Shown here: positions 6,786 to 13,811 of the stretch, one piece after another
Position numbering within the stretch: the stretch's first letter is position 1
How the letters are laid out: each line of letters begins with the position of its first letter
Assembly: GCA_964556115.1 (NCBI GenBank)
Contig: CAZKVC010000016.1
Span: 1-56,775 of the forward strand
DNA from: Parvularcula sp964556115
Lineage (GTDB): Bacteria; Pseudomonadota; Alphaproteobacteria; Caulobacterales; Parvularculaceae
Reading direction: 5' to 3'
DNA length: 56,775 bases
The notes under the pieces: generated by a model
The model's input: the letters and a program-made list of their open reading frames with translations, nothing else
What the model was told of the DNA's origin: nothing
Database searches by the model: none
Position numbers and translations under genes: made by a program

Positions 6786-7340
6786 CTAGCCGCCCGAAGA
6801 GACATTCGCACCAGCCGGCTCATCGGGATCGAGAAAGCCTTCGAAATCCGGAAGCGGGCGTTCTTCCGCCGCCGCTTCGTCGGTGACGGGGCCGTTCTCC
6901 GCGATATCCGAAATCAGCCACTCCATCTCCTTGATCTCCCGGCGCTGTGCACGGATGATATCGTCCGCGAGCTCCCTGACGCGGATATCGTCGATGTTGG
7001 CGCGCTCGCTGGTCATGATCGCGATCGAATGGTGGGGTATCATTGCCTTCATATAGGAACGGTCCTCGACAGTAATCTGGCTTCGCACCAGGGCCAAAGC
7101 CCCGATGAACAGCGCGGCGCTGCCGACATAAATGGCGATATTTGCGCCTTTGCTCTCATACATGTGGAGCATGAAGCTCAGCATCACGATCGCCATGGCA
7201 GCGCCCATCACGAAGGCCATGTAAAAGCGCGTCTCGCTCCAGAAGACATGCTCGAAACGGTAGGTGTTGAGGTACATCAGCGCGAACATCACCGCGGTCG
7301 ACGTGGCGATCATGAGGCCAAAACGGACATATCGGTTCAT
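6786..7340 (-). CDS. Membrane-anchored DUF305 protein
   Basis: This 184-residue protein has three N-terminal membrane segments (about 6-28, 35-60 and 66-85) and then a DUF305 domain marked by MKAMIPHHSIAIMTS, followed by a helix rich in R and E (IIRAQRREIKEMEWL). DUF305 proteins are ferritin-like helical bundles often linked to copper or other metal handling; the MIPHH histidines are probable ligands. The acidic C-terminus is unstructured. ATG 7340 is preferred over the longer frame because GGAGAGAG stands 7 bp upstream and the first membrane helix follows at once. Membrane location is clear; the metal role is inferred from the family. Confidence 0.85.
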   Translation of the reverse strand: MNRYVRFGLMIATSTAVMFALMYLNTYRFEHVFWSETRFYMAFVMGAAMAIVMLSFMLHMYESKGANIAIYVGSAALFIGALALVRSQITVEDRSYMKAMIPHHSIAIMTSERANIDDIRVRELADDIIRAQRREIKEMEWLISDIAENGPVTDEAAAEERPLPDFEGFLDPDEPAGANVSSGG

Positions 7341-7485
7341 GGCGCACTCTCTCCAGATGACGGGAGAGGAACGAGGACGGGCAGGGCGCGGTTCCGCTTC
7401 CACGCGGCCCCCGCTGTAGAAAGCTGCCATCTTGCCGCAGGCCGGGAAGTCTTCTACTGGCAACGCAAAATCACGGAGGCCGCCC

Positions 7486-7905
7486 ATGTCCGCTATCGTC
7501 CACCTCGCCATTCCGGCCGGGGATCTGAAGAAGACGCTGAAGTTCTATACCGATATCCTCGGCTGCAAGCTCGGCAATTCCGAGGAAGGGCGCTGGCAGG
7601 ACGTGAACCTTTGGGGCAATGAGCTGACCTTGCATCAGAGCGAGGAACGCCTGCCTTCGGTCCGCCACGACGTCGACATGGGCAATGTCATGGTGCCCCA
7701 TTTCGGTGTGCACCTCGAAGAGGACGACTTCGCCGCCCTCAAGCAGCGGATTGACGATGCCGGGCTCGAATACATGGACCCGCCCTATCGCCGCTTCAAA
7801 GGCGACAAGTACGAGCAGGAAACCTTCTTCATCGAAGACCCGAACGGCAATGTTCTTGAAATGAAGACCATGAAGAACCCGGAAGTGCTCTGGCCGGCTG
7901 AGTGA
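7486..7905 (+). CDS. VOC (glyoxalase/bleomycin-resistance) family protein
   Basis: This 139-residue protein has two beta-alpha-beta-beta-beta modules of the vicinal oxygen chelate fold. The first begins AIVHLAIPAGDLKKTLKFYT. The second ends in FFIEDPNGNVLEMK, whose final glutamate is a usual metal ligand. The HLAIP histidine and the HFGVHLEE region supply further candidate ligands. The substrate cannot be told from sequence. ATG 7486 has GGAGG 8 bp upstream; the longer frame lacks a binding site. It is divergent from the DUF305 gene, with about 145 bp between the two starts. Confidence 0.88.
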   Translation: MSAIVHLAIPAGDLKKTLKFYTDILGCKLGNSEEGRWQDVNLWGNELTLHQSEERLPSVRHDVDMGNVMVPHFGVHLEEDDFAALKQRIDDAGLEYMDPPYRRFKGDKYEQETFFIEDPNGNVLEMKTMKNPEVLWPAE

Positions 7906-7940
7906 ACTCTTGAAACCCTGTCCTGCCGTTCATATTTGAA

Positions 7941-7960
7941 AAGCCTCAGGACGGAGGCTT
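7941..7960 (+). promoter_or_regulatory. Hairpin that covers the ribosome binding site of the 35-residue ORF
   Basis: aagcctc (7941-7947) pairs perfectly with gaggctt (7954-7960) around aggacg. The GGAGG of the following small gene (7953-7957) lies mostly inside the right arm. The hairpin could hold back translation or act as the end of the upstream VOC transcript. Confidence 0.5.
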
Positions 7961-7963
7961 CCT

Positions 7964-8071
7964 ATGAGGCGCCTATTCGGTTTTCTGATCGTCATCGCGG
8001 TCATCGTTCTTCTGGTGGCCGCTTATCCTGAACTGAAGGCAGGGTTCGCCGACGGTTTCGGCGGGACCTGA
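7964..8071 (+). CDS. Small single-span membrane peptide (35 residues)
   Basis: The open frame encodes MRRLFGFLIVIAVIVLLVAA followed by a short polar tail, YPELKAGFADGFGGT. It has two positive charges, one hydrophobic span (about 5-20) and an outward-facing tail by the positive-inside rule. A GGAGG sequence stands 6 bp before ATG, and the hydrophobic pattern with strong binding site argues for a real gene. It follows the VOC gene by 58 bp and ends 3 bp before the stop of the convergent lipoprotein gene. Function unknown; many such peptides assist membrane complexes or stress responses. Confidence 0.6.
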   Translation: MRRLFGFLIVIAVIVLLVAAYPELKAGFADGFGGT

Positions 8072-8074
8072 CGG

Positions 8075-8941
8075 TCAGGGCTTGAGGCTCTCGCGCACCG
8101 CATCCTCGATCGCGTCGAGGAGCGGCCCGTAGAAGTAATTCGGCCCTTCGCCGAAGCCCGCGAACCAGTGATGGCTGACAAGGACCAGCTGTCCGTCGAT
8201 CAGCGTAAAGATCGGATAGCCGCTGTCCCCGCCGCGTGCCATATAGGCATGACCCTGCCCGTAGGGTGCAAAAGCGGCACGTGTGCCGTCCTTGATCCGC
8301 GCCACATAGAGCGCCGGTACGGCCTGCCCGTCCTGGTTGGTGAGGAAGGCGGGAAGCGGCGACCCCTTCACCTGGAAGACCCCTTTGCGGCCCACGTCGA
8401 GAAGCGGGTAGGCGGCCACGTCCGGCGGGACCGGGCGGGCGAGCCTGACGACTTTGACCTCGGGGAAGGGGACGACCTTATTCCCCTCCGTCCACAGATC
8501 GGCTATGGTGACGACCTTGGCCACTTCACGTTCTATGAGGTCGTTGTTCCGTGTCAGGAAGCTCATGGTCTGCCCGGGTCTTGCGCCGATATGCCCGCTG
8601 ACGATGGCATGGCGATCGCTGATCAGGGTACCGCGTAGCCTCTTCCCCGGCGGGGTGCCTGGCGAAGCATTGCGGGTGAAGCTGACGCCTGAGAAATCGA
8701 GTTGGTGAAGCGGCGTGTCCCGGCGCCATTGAGGCGGGCCGTCTTCGGTGAGAAGCGCCGTGTCTTCTGGAAGGATAGGGCCGAGGGCTTCGAATTCCTC
8801 TAGGACCCTGGCCCGCAGGCCCTCCGCGCTCCCGTCGCTCACGACTTCGGCAAGCTCGAGATAGACTGGACGCTGACGATCCTGGCTGCCGGCGCATGCC
8901 GCAAGGCAGAGGAGGAGAAGGGTTGGGAGAAGCTTCGGCAC
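8075..8941 (-). CDS. Lipoprotein with trypsin-like (S1) protease domain
   Basis: This 288-residue protein starts with a lipoprotein signal (lipobox LAAC, Cys16). The domain from about 85 to 285 looks like a chymotrypsin-fold protease. It shows AIVSGHIG with H117 in the place of the catalytic histidine, and ARGGDSGYPIF with S240 in the GGDSG box, followed by a VSHHW strand. The expected DxALLRL aspartate strand reads PEVKVVRL, so a glutamate (E161) or no acid takes that place, and activity is uncertain. Envelope-anchored degradation or quality control is the likely setting. The gene is alone on its strand. Confidence 0.75.
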   Translation of the reverse strand: MPKLLPTLLLLCLAACAGSQDRQRPVYLELAEVVSDGSAEGLRARVLEEFEALGPILPEDTALLTEDGPPQWRRDTPLHQLDFSGVSFTRNASPGTPPGKRLRGTLISDRHAIVSGHIGARPGQTMSFLTRNNDLIEREVAKVVTIADLWTEGNKVVPFPEVKVVRLARPVPPDVAAYPLLDVGRKGVFQVKGSPLPAFLTNQDGQAVPALYVARIKDGTRAAFAPYGQGHAYMARGGDSGYPIFTLIDGQLVLVSHHWFAGFGEGPNYFYGPLLDAIEDAVRESLKP

Positions 8942-9051
8942 GGCGCTGATCCTGTCTCGCGGGCGGCTTTGCTGGCAAGGGTGAAATGCCGAACCGGGCG
9001 CCTACGCCGTGTGTTTTACCAGGCGTGCGCTATGTGAGGGAGGACCGATCC

Positions 9052-9489
9052 ATGACCGAAGCTCTGACCCAGCGGATGGGCCGGCTGTCCTTCGAGACCC
9101 GGGGGCGCGGCTTCACCGACGTCACGAGCCGTATCGCCGGATGGCTGGCCGAGATCGGGGCGCGGGACGGCCTCCTGACGGTCTTCCTCCGCCACACCTC
9201 GGCCAGCCTTCTCATCCAGGAGAACGCCGACCCGGATGTGCTGGCCGATCTTGGCGATGCCCTCGGCCAGCTTGCGCCGGAGGGATCAGACTACCGCCAC
9301 AATGCCGAAGGGCCGGACGACATGCCGGCCCATATCAAGACGGCGTTCACCGCCGTCAGTCTTGCCGTTCCTGTTCAAGGCGGATCAATGACCCTCGGCA
9401 CCTGGCAGGGTGTCTACCTCGCCGAGCACCGCACCCGCCCCCACCGAAGGGAGGCGGTGCTGCATTTCGCGGGGACGCTTCGCGGCTAG
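9052..9489 (+). CDS. yjbQ: YjbQ family protein (UPF0047)
   Basis: This 145-residue protein belongs to the widely conserved YjbQ/UPF0047 family, whose members show weak thiamine-phosphate synthase activity. The family's metal and phosphate motifs are all present: HTSASLLIQENADPDV, the H-x2-EGPDDMPAH stretch and LGTWQGVYLAEHR. Length and order match the family. ATG 9052 has GGGAGGA 7 bp upstream; the longer upstream frame has no support. Its stop codon (9487-9489) overlaps the stop of the convergent membrane-protein gene. True physiological role unknown. Confidence 0.93.
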   Translation: MTEALTQRMGRLSFETRGRGFTDVTSRIAGWLAEIGARDGLLTVFLRHTSASLLIQENADPDVLADLGDALGQLAPEGSDYRHNAEGPDDMPAHIKTAFTAVSLAVPVQGGSMTLGTWQGVYLAEHRTRPHRREAVLHFAGTLRG

Positions 9490-9872
9490 AGCGAGAAGCC
9501 TGCCGGAATGGGATAGGCTTCGGCCTGATTGAGGCGTCCGATCCCGCGCAGGGAGCGGGTCAGCAGCATCACCCAGAGCCATACGAAGATGACCCCGCAA
9601 AGGATCAGAAGCGGGATGCCGATAATGCCCAGGACCACGGTCATGGTGAGGAACCAGCCGATCCCGACCAGGAACCCGACGACGATATTGCCCAGAACGA
9701 AGCGCCAGAAGAGCCCGATCTGGTGCTCGTAATGGGTCTTCGCGGCCGGGCTCGCGCCGGAGCGGAACAGATAGGCGAGGACGAGACCGATCAGCAGCGG
9801 AAGCGCCGTGAAAAGGCCGACGATGTAGATCGCGTAGACCGCAATTCCCTGCCAACGTTCGTCATCGCTCAT
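9486..9872 (-). CDS. Small membrane protein, DUF4870-like
   Basis: This 128-residue protein has three hydrophobic spans: about 10-36 (YAIYIVGLFTALPLLIGLVL), 54-75 and 76-103. A polar THYEHQIGLFWRF turn after the first span is typical of small alphaproteobacterial membrane proteins near DUF4870. ATG 9872 is chosen because the upstream frame extension is charged and starts without a binding site. The two convergent stop codons here share the four bases ctag. It is divergent from ndk with about 80 bp between. Function unknown. Confidence 0.75.
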   Translation of the reverse strand: MSDDERWQGIAVYAIYIVGLFTALPLLIGLVLAYLFRSGASPAAKTHYEHQIGLFWRFVLGNIVVGFLVGIGWFLTMTVVLGIIGIPLLILCGVIFVWLWVMLLTRSLRGIGRLNQAEAYPIPAGFSL

Positions 9873-9952
9873 CGGTAAGTCTCCTGCCTGTTGCCGCGCT
9901 TGGAACCCGCATGTAATGGCGCCCCGCAACTCGAACAAGCAGAGGACCTCTC

Positions 9953-10375
9953 ATGGCCACCGAACGCACGCTCTCCATCATCAAACCCGATGCCACCGCC
10001 CGCAACATTACCGGCAAGATCATCGACAAGCTCGAAAGCGCCGGCCTCCGCGTCGTCGCCCAGAAGCGCATCAAGCTTTCCGAGGACCGGGCAGGCGAAT
10101 TCTACGCTGTCCACAAGGAACGCCCCTTCTATGGTGACCTCGTCAGCTTCATGGCTTCCGGCCCGGTTGTCGTTCAGGTCCTCGAAGGCGACGACGCCAT
10201 CGCGAAGAACCGCGAAGTGATGGGCGCCACCAATCCGAAGGAAGCCGCCCCCGGCACCATCCGCGCCGAGTTCGCTGAATCGATCGACGCCAATTCCGTG
10301 CACGGTTCGGACGCGCCGGAGACGGCCAGGGAAGAGATCGCCTTCTTCTTCTCGGACGACGAAATCGTCGGCTAA
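9953..10375 (+). CDS. ndk: Nucleoside diphosphate kinase
   Basis: Transfers the gamma-phosphate of ATP to nucleoside diphosphates through a phosphohistidine. The 140-residue protein begins MATERTLSIIKPDA, holds the YGDLVSFMASGPVVVQVL strand region and the NSVHGSDA active site, whose histidine is phosphorylated. Length is the usual 140. AGAGGA lies 8 bp before ATG. A 10-bp hairpin follows the stop. Family assignment is secure. Confidence 0.98.
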   Translation: MATERTLSIIKPDATARNITGKIIDKLESAGLRVVAQKRIKLSEDRAGEFYAVHKERPFYGDLVSFMASGPVVVQVLEGDDAIAKNREVMGATNPKEAAPGTIRAEFAESIDANSVHGSDAPETAREEIAFFFSDDEIVG

Positions 10376-10385
10376 AACAATGCGT

Positions 10386-10413
10386 TGCAGCGCCGGGGCG
10401 GCTCGGCGCTGCA
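10386..10413 (+). terminator. Hairpin behind ndk
   Basis: tgcagcgccg (10386-10395) and cggcgctgca (10404-10413) form a perfect 10-bp stem. Only a weak T content follows, so termination strength is uncertain. Confidence 0.6.
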
Positions 10414-10492
10414 CTGCACAAGTCACAAACGTTTGAGTTGGTGACGACTCTTGCACGTCAATTGCATTGATGGGGGCAGGAGACACTGACAC

Positions 10493-11026
10493 ATGAAGAG
10501 CCGCAACCTCAAGCTGATGACCGTTCTCGCCGCAACCGCCACCCTGACGGCCGGTTCGGCTTCCCTTGGTGAAGACGCACCCTTTGGCCTCAGCGGCGAT
10601 GCCGTTCCGCTGACCGAGGCGATGGTGGATGCGGCGCGAGGCTTCGACAAGATCGATGTCAACAATGACGGGCTGATCGACGAGGACGAATTTGCCGGGC
10701 AGAAGCTCGTCTATGCGCAGCTTGCCCGCTTCAGCCGCTCTCTCACCATTGACGGCCAGACCCCGATCCGGGTCGATGTTCCGGCCACCGTGCCCGACAG
10801 CATCGGCGTCAGCGAACGCGCTGCGCTTGATGCCGTAGCGCGCCGCGACTTCCGGGTCCGCAACCTGACCGGTCCCGGCCTGACCGAAGCCGACTGGCAG
10901 CAAGCCCGCCTCGAGCCCTTCCGCCGTGCCGACAAGGACGGTGACGGCATACTCAGGGGGCGCGAGCTCGCAGGTTACGCCGCGCTGATTGCCGGTCAGA
11001 TCTCCGCGCCGTCCGCCGCCAGCTGA
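10493..11026 (+). CDS. Exported EF-hand protein
   Basis: This 177-residue protein starts with a signal peptide (MKSRNLKLMTVLAATATLTA, cleavage near GSA). It carries two EF-hand loops with full calcium-ligand pattern: DVNNDGLIDEDE (55-66) and DKDGDGILRGRE near residue 145. The rest is polar. A periplasmic or surface calcium-binding role is likely; no enzyme domain is seen. A GGAG stands 13 bp before ATG. The last 31 bp overlap the 3' end of the convergent rlmB, an unusually long convergent overlap for this window. Confidence 0.85.
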   Translation: MKSRNLKLMTVLAATATLTAGSASLGEDAPFGLSGDAVPLTEAMVDAARGFDKIDVNNDGLIDEDEFAGQKLVYAQLARFSRSLTIDGQTPIRVDVPATVPDSIGVSERAALDAVARRDFRVRNLTGPGLTEADWQQARLEPFRRADKDGDGILRGRELAGYAALIAGQISAPSAAS

Positions 11027-11763
11027 GGTCCAAGCGCGTAAAGCGCCACCGCCGCTGCAGTGGAGACGTTCAGGCTCTCCACGTCCTTGGCCAGCGGAAT
11101 CGACACCAGATGCTCGCAATGCCCGCGCACGCCTTCGCGCAGGCCCTTTCCTTCCGCCCCCATGACCAAGGCCACTGGACGCGTTGGCTTGTAACCGGGC
11201 AGGGGAACGGCGCCTTCGCCTGCAAGGCCCGCCGTCTCGAAACCCATTTCCGTCAGCGCTTCGAGCGAACGCGAGATGTTCACCGCCTTCACAACAGGCA
11301 GGCGCTCCAGCGTCCCGGCTGCCGCCTTGGCCAAAGCGCCCGAAAGAGGCGGTGTGCGCCGCTCCTGCACGATGACGGCCTGAGCTGAAAACCCCGCCGC
11401 CACCCGGATCAACGCGCCGATATTCTGTGGGTCGGTCACCTGGTCCAGCACCAGTACCGCCCCGGGCTTCGATGGGTCGCAAACCTCCTTCAACCGCGCC
11501 CGCGGCAGGTCCGAGAACTGCCCGGCAATGCCCTGATGAACCGCGCCAGCGGGCAGGAGCGTGTCGATCTGATGCGGTTTCTTATCCTCAGACGACTGGG
11601 GCAGCTTATGATGCTCTTCAATCCACGCCGCTGCGTTCTTTGTGGTCACCAGCCGAAGGAGGTCCCGGCGCGGGTTCTTCAGCGCGGCCAACACGGCATG
11701 ACGGCCATAGAGCCAGACCGGACCGTCTTCGGTCCGCGAAGGAGAGGGTTTGCGCAAAGCCAT
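10996..11763 (-). CDS. rlmB: 23S rRNA (guanosine-2'-O-)-methyltransferase RlmB (TrmH/SpoU family)
   Basis: Methylates the 2'-hydroxyl of a guanosine in the peptidyl-transferase region of 23S rRNA (G2251 in E. coli). The N-terminal L30e-like substrate domain starts at VWLYGRHAVLAAL. The SPOUT knot domain shows VLDQVTDPQNIGALIR, VMGAEGKGLRE and IPLAKDVESLNVSTAAAVAL, which form the SAM site. The 255 residues match the family. ATG 11763 has GAGGG 6 bp upstream. The 3' end overlaps the EF-hand gene on the other strand. TrmH-like paralogs are possible, but the L30e domain favours RlmB. Confidence 0.92.
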   Translation of the reverse strand: MALRKPSPSRTEDGPVWLYGRHAVLAALKNPRRDLLRLVTTKNAAAWIEEHHKLPQSSEDKKPHQIDTLLPAGAVHQGIAGQFSDLPRARLKEVCDPSKPGAVLVLDQVTDPQNIGALIRVAAGFSAQAVIVQERRTPPLSGALAKAAAGTLERLPVVKAVNISRSLEALTEMGFETAGLAGEGAVPLPGYKPTRPVALVMGAEGKGLREGVRGHCEHLVSIPLAKDVESLNVSTAAAVALYALGPQLAADGAEI

Positions 11764-11808
11764 CGCCGCCCTCTGGCGAATTTCCCGCCTTTGGGGAAGA
11801 GGAAGCGG

Positions 11809-11837
11809 TTGAAAGCCGTTGCCGCTTCGGCTAGTCG
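11809..11837 (+). promoter_or_regulatory. Candidate promoter of tRNA-Tyr
   Basis: ttgaaa (11809-11814), 17 bp, then tagtcg (11832-11837), 26 bp before the tRNA 5' end. The -35 is good and the -10 weak; spacing and position fit. Confidence 0.4.
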
Positions 11838-11863
11838 GCGGCTTCGCTCTCGGGCGGCCTGAT

Positions 11864-11949
11864 GGAGAGGTGGCCGAGTGGTTAAAGGCAGCAGACTGTA
11901 AATCTGCCCGCGTATGCGTACGCTGGTTCGAATCCAGCCCTCTCCACCA
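11864..11949 (+). tRNA. tRNA-Tyr (GTA)
   Basis: The acceptor arms ggagagg (11864-11870) and cctctcc (11939-11945) pair, with discriminator A and an encoded CCA (11947-11949). The anticodon loop ctgtaaa has GTA at 11898-11900 between gcaga and tctgc. A long variable arm and a ggttcgaatcc T-arm are present, as expected for bacterial tRNA-Tyr. A run of nine T (11955-11963) follows and probably ends the transcript. Confidence 0.97.
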
Positions 11950-11963
11950 TTTTCTTTTTTTTT

Positions 11964-12168
11964 GGCGCTACCGCTCGCTCTCGCTCGCTGCTTGAGCGCT
12001 TATTTGTTGGCGCTACCGCTCGCTCTCGCTCGCTGCTTGAGCGCTTATTTGTTGGCGCTACCGCTCGCTCTCGCTCGCTGCTTGAGCGCTCATTTGTTGG
12101 TGCTACCGCCTGCTGCTTGAGCGCGGGGTTTGGTGCGGCGCTGCCGCTCGCTGCTTGAGCGCGGGGGA
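11964..12168. repeat. 45-bp tandem repeat behind tRNA-Tyr
   Basis: The unit starts ggcgctaccgctcgctctcg and ends gcttatttgtt. Copies at 11964-12008, 12009-12053 and 12054-12098 are nearly identical (the third has one change). Two shortened, decayed copies follow to about 12168, each ending gctgcttgagcgcg. The unit length is a multiple of three, which creates an artefactual repetitive frame on the minus strand running into the tRNA. Confidence 0.9.
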
Positions 12169-12356
12169 CTGAGCTTTGAGCTTGCGGCTCGAGGAGGACC
12201 GGGCCGGGCGATCTTAGTTTCCACCTTCTGAATCTGCCCGCTTGGATGCGGCTCTCTTCGCTTGGAAAGCGTGAAGGTCTGACCTGTTCAATCGGGGCGG
12301 GTGCTGACCGCGGGTCAAGCGGGATGGGGCATGGTTGTTCACGGAAGGGGACGCCC
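12169..12356. other. Intergenic region before the membrane-protein gene
   Basis: Together with the repeat, this leaves about 400 bp without a gene behind tRNA-Tyr. No start with a binding site is seen before the GTG at 12357, and no clear promoter could be named. Confidence 0.4.
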
Positions 12357-13811
12357 GTGCCAGTAAGTGATGTGTTTTCCGGCGGTCTTGCCGGATCGTT
12401 CGCCTTTGTCGGGGTCGCCATGCTGGCGCTCTATCTGGCAAGGGCGCCGTTTCAGAAGATGATCGAAAGCGCCAGCCGCGGTATCGCCGACGGGCTGCGC
12501 TTTGCCTCACGCTCGCTGATCGCGCTGAGGACACGGCTCGTTGCAAGGAACCGCGAGGTCCTCCTGGCGGCGGGGCGAGAGAATGCGGCGCGCATGGTCG
12601 ACCGTGAATATGAGCGCTTCGCCGAAAAGGTCCGCCGCGATCTCGGCGATTATCCGGCGCTTCACCAGGGCCTGACCGAACAGGCGACCAAACTCGACGA
12701 AGACTACGCCAAGAGCGCCTCCAATCCGCCCTCGCCGCCGGGCTGGGCCGATGCAGTGGAAGCCGTCGCCGCCGTGCCGGACAAGGCCGAGCCCGTGCTG
12801 CGTCAGGTGCTCGAAAGCATCCACAGCTCCTTCAAGAAGGCGGGCGAAGAGGCGAACAAGGCCTACCGCGAGGACTGCCGCGCCAGGAACAAGCATCTTC
12901 ACGACATGGCTCCGTCATGGCGCGAGACGAACAAGCTTCTCGGCCAGGTCCGCACCCGGATGGATGTGCTGAACGAGCGGGCGCACAAGGTCGACCGGAG
13001 CATGGAAGCCTTCGAGGCGATCCATTCGGACACGGACCAGGCGGCGATGTCGCTCCAGTCCTCGGCGCTGGTGCAGTTCTTCACGGCTGGCCTCGTCCTT
13101 CTCGTGGCGACCGGCGGCGCGGTGGTGAACTTCCACCTCATCGCCCGGCCGATGTCGGAGATGGTCGGCGGCAACACCTATATCGGCAGCTTCAAGACCG
13201 CCGATATCGCTGCGCTGGTGATCATTCTGGTCGAGCTTTCCATGGGTCTCTTCCTGATGGAATGCCTCAGGATCACCAGCCTTTTCCCCGTCATCGCCTC
13301 CCTTGCGGACAAGGTGCGCACGCGCCTTGCCATTGTCAGCTTCACGCTCCTCTTCGCCCTGGCATCGGTGGAGGCAGGGCTTGCCTATATGCGGGAGCTT
13401 CTCCTGCAGGACGAACTTGCCACCGCCGCCATGCTGCGGGGGAACGAGGTGCAGGAAGCGTCGTTCCTCTGGATCACCACCGTAGCGCAGATGGGGATGG
13501 GCTTCATCCTGCCCTTCGCCCTGACCTTCATCGCGATTCCGCTCGAGACCTTCATCCATTCGATGCGGGCGGTCCTTGGATGGGGCACCTCTGGCGTGCT
13601 TCTGTCCGCCGGTTTCGGCCTGCGTATCGGTGCACGGATCACCGAGGAAGCAGGCAAGCTTCTCAATCAGCTCTATGATGTGGCGATCTTCGCGCCGCTT
13701 TGGGCCGAGAAACGCATCGAGGCCATGCGGGATGCGGGCGACGAGCCCATGGGCGCGCGCCGCGTCATCAAGGACGCGGAGAGCCGCCTTCAGGGCAAGG
13801 AGGCCGCATGA
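12357..13811 (+). CDS. Multi-span membrane protein with a long soluble helical domain, partner of a vWA lipoprotein
   Basis: This 484-residue protein has one membrane span near the N-terminus (about 8-28), then some 200 mostly helical, charged residues (about 30-235), then about five spans, including SALVQFFTAGLVLLVATGGA and AALVIILVELSMGLFLMECL. The last 60 residues are soluble. GTG 12357 is chosen because GGAAGGGG stands 6 bp upstream and no ATG fits as well. The stop overlaps the vWA gene start (ATGA), so the two act together. I recognise no family; the shape recalls scaffold or sensor proteins that carry a large extramembrane helical bundle. Confidence 0.7.
   Translation: MPVSDVFSGGLAGSFAFVGVAMLALYLARAPFQKMIESASRGIADGLRFASRSLIALRTRLVARNREVLLAAGRENAARMVDREYERFAEKVRRDLGDYPALHQGLTEQATKLDEDYAKSASNPPSPPGWADAVEAVAAVPDKAEPVLRQVLESIHSSFKKAGEEANKAYREDCRARNKHLHDMAPSWRETNKLLGQVRTRMDVLNERAHKVDRSMEAFEAIHSDTDQAAMSLQSSALVQFFTAGLVLLVATGGAVVNFHLIARPMSEMVGGNTYIGSFKTADIAALVIILVELSMGLFLMECLRITSLFPVIASLADKVRTRLAIVSFTLLFALASVEAGLAYMRELLLQDELATAAMLRGNEVQEASFLWITTVAQMGMGFILPFALTFIAIPLETFIHSMRAVLGWGTSGVLLSAGFGLRIGARITEEAGKLLNQLYDVAIFAPLWAEKRIEAMRDAGDEPMGARRVIKDAESRLQGKEAA

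Noticed and set aside
9869..11482. 537-residue minus-strand frame over ndk and the EF-hand gene
   Set aside because: It runs antisense to ndk and across the convergent pair; composition (G, A, R, V, D) is that of a shadow frame, and rlmB and ndk are certain.
12009..12098. CRISPR array at the 45-bp repeats
   Set aside because: Units are directly adjacent with no spacers of unique sequence between them, and no cas gene is near.
11882..12421. Long minus-strand open frame with repeated AVAPTN and SSSERER units, ending in a GFEPAYAYAGRFTVCCL-like tail
   Set aside because: It is the antisense of tRNA-Tyr plus the 45-bp tandem repeat. This tail is a well-known spurious protein made from tRNA genes, and the unit length divisible by three keeps the frame open by chance.
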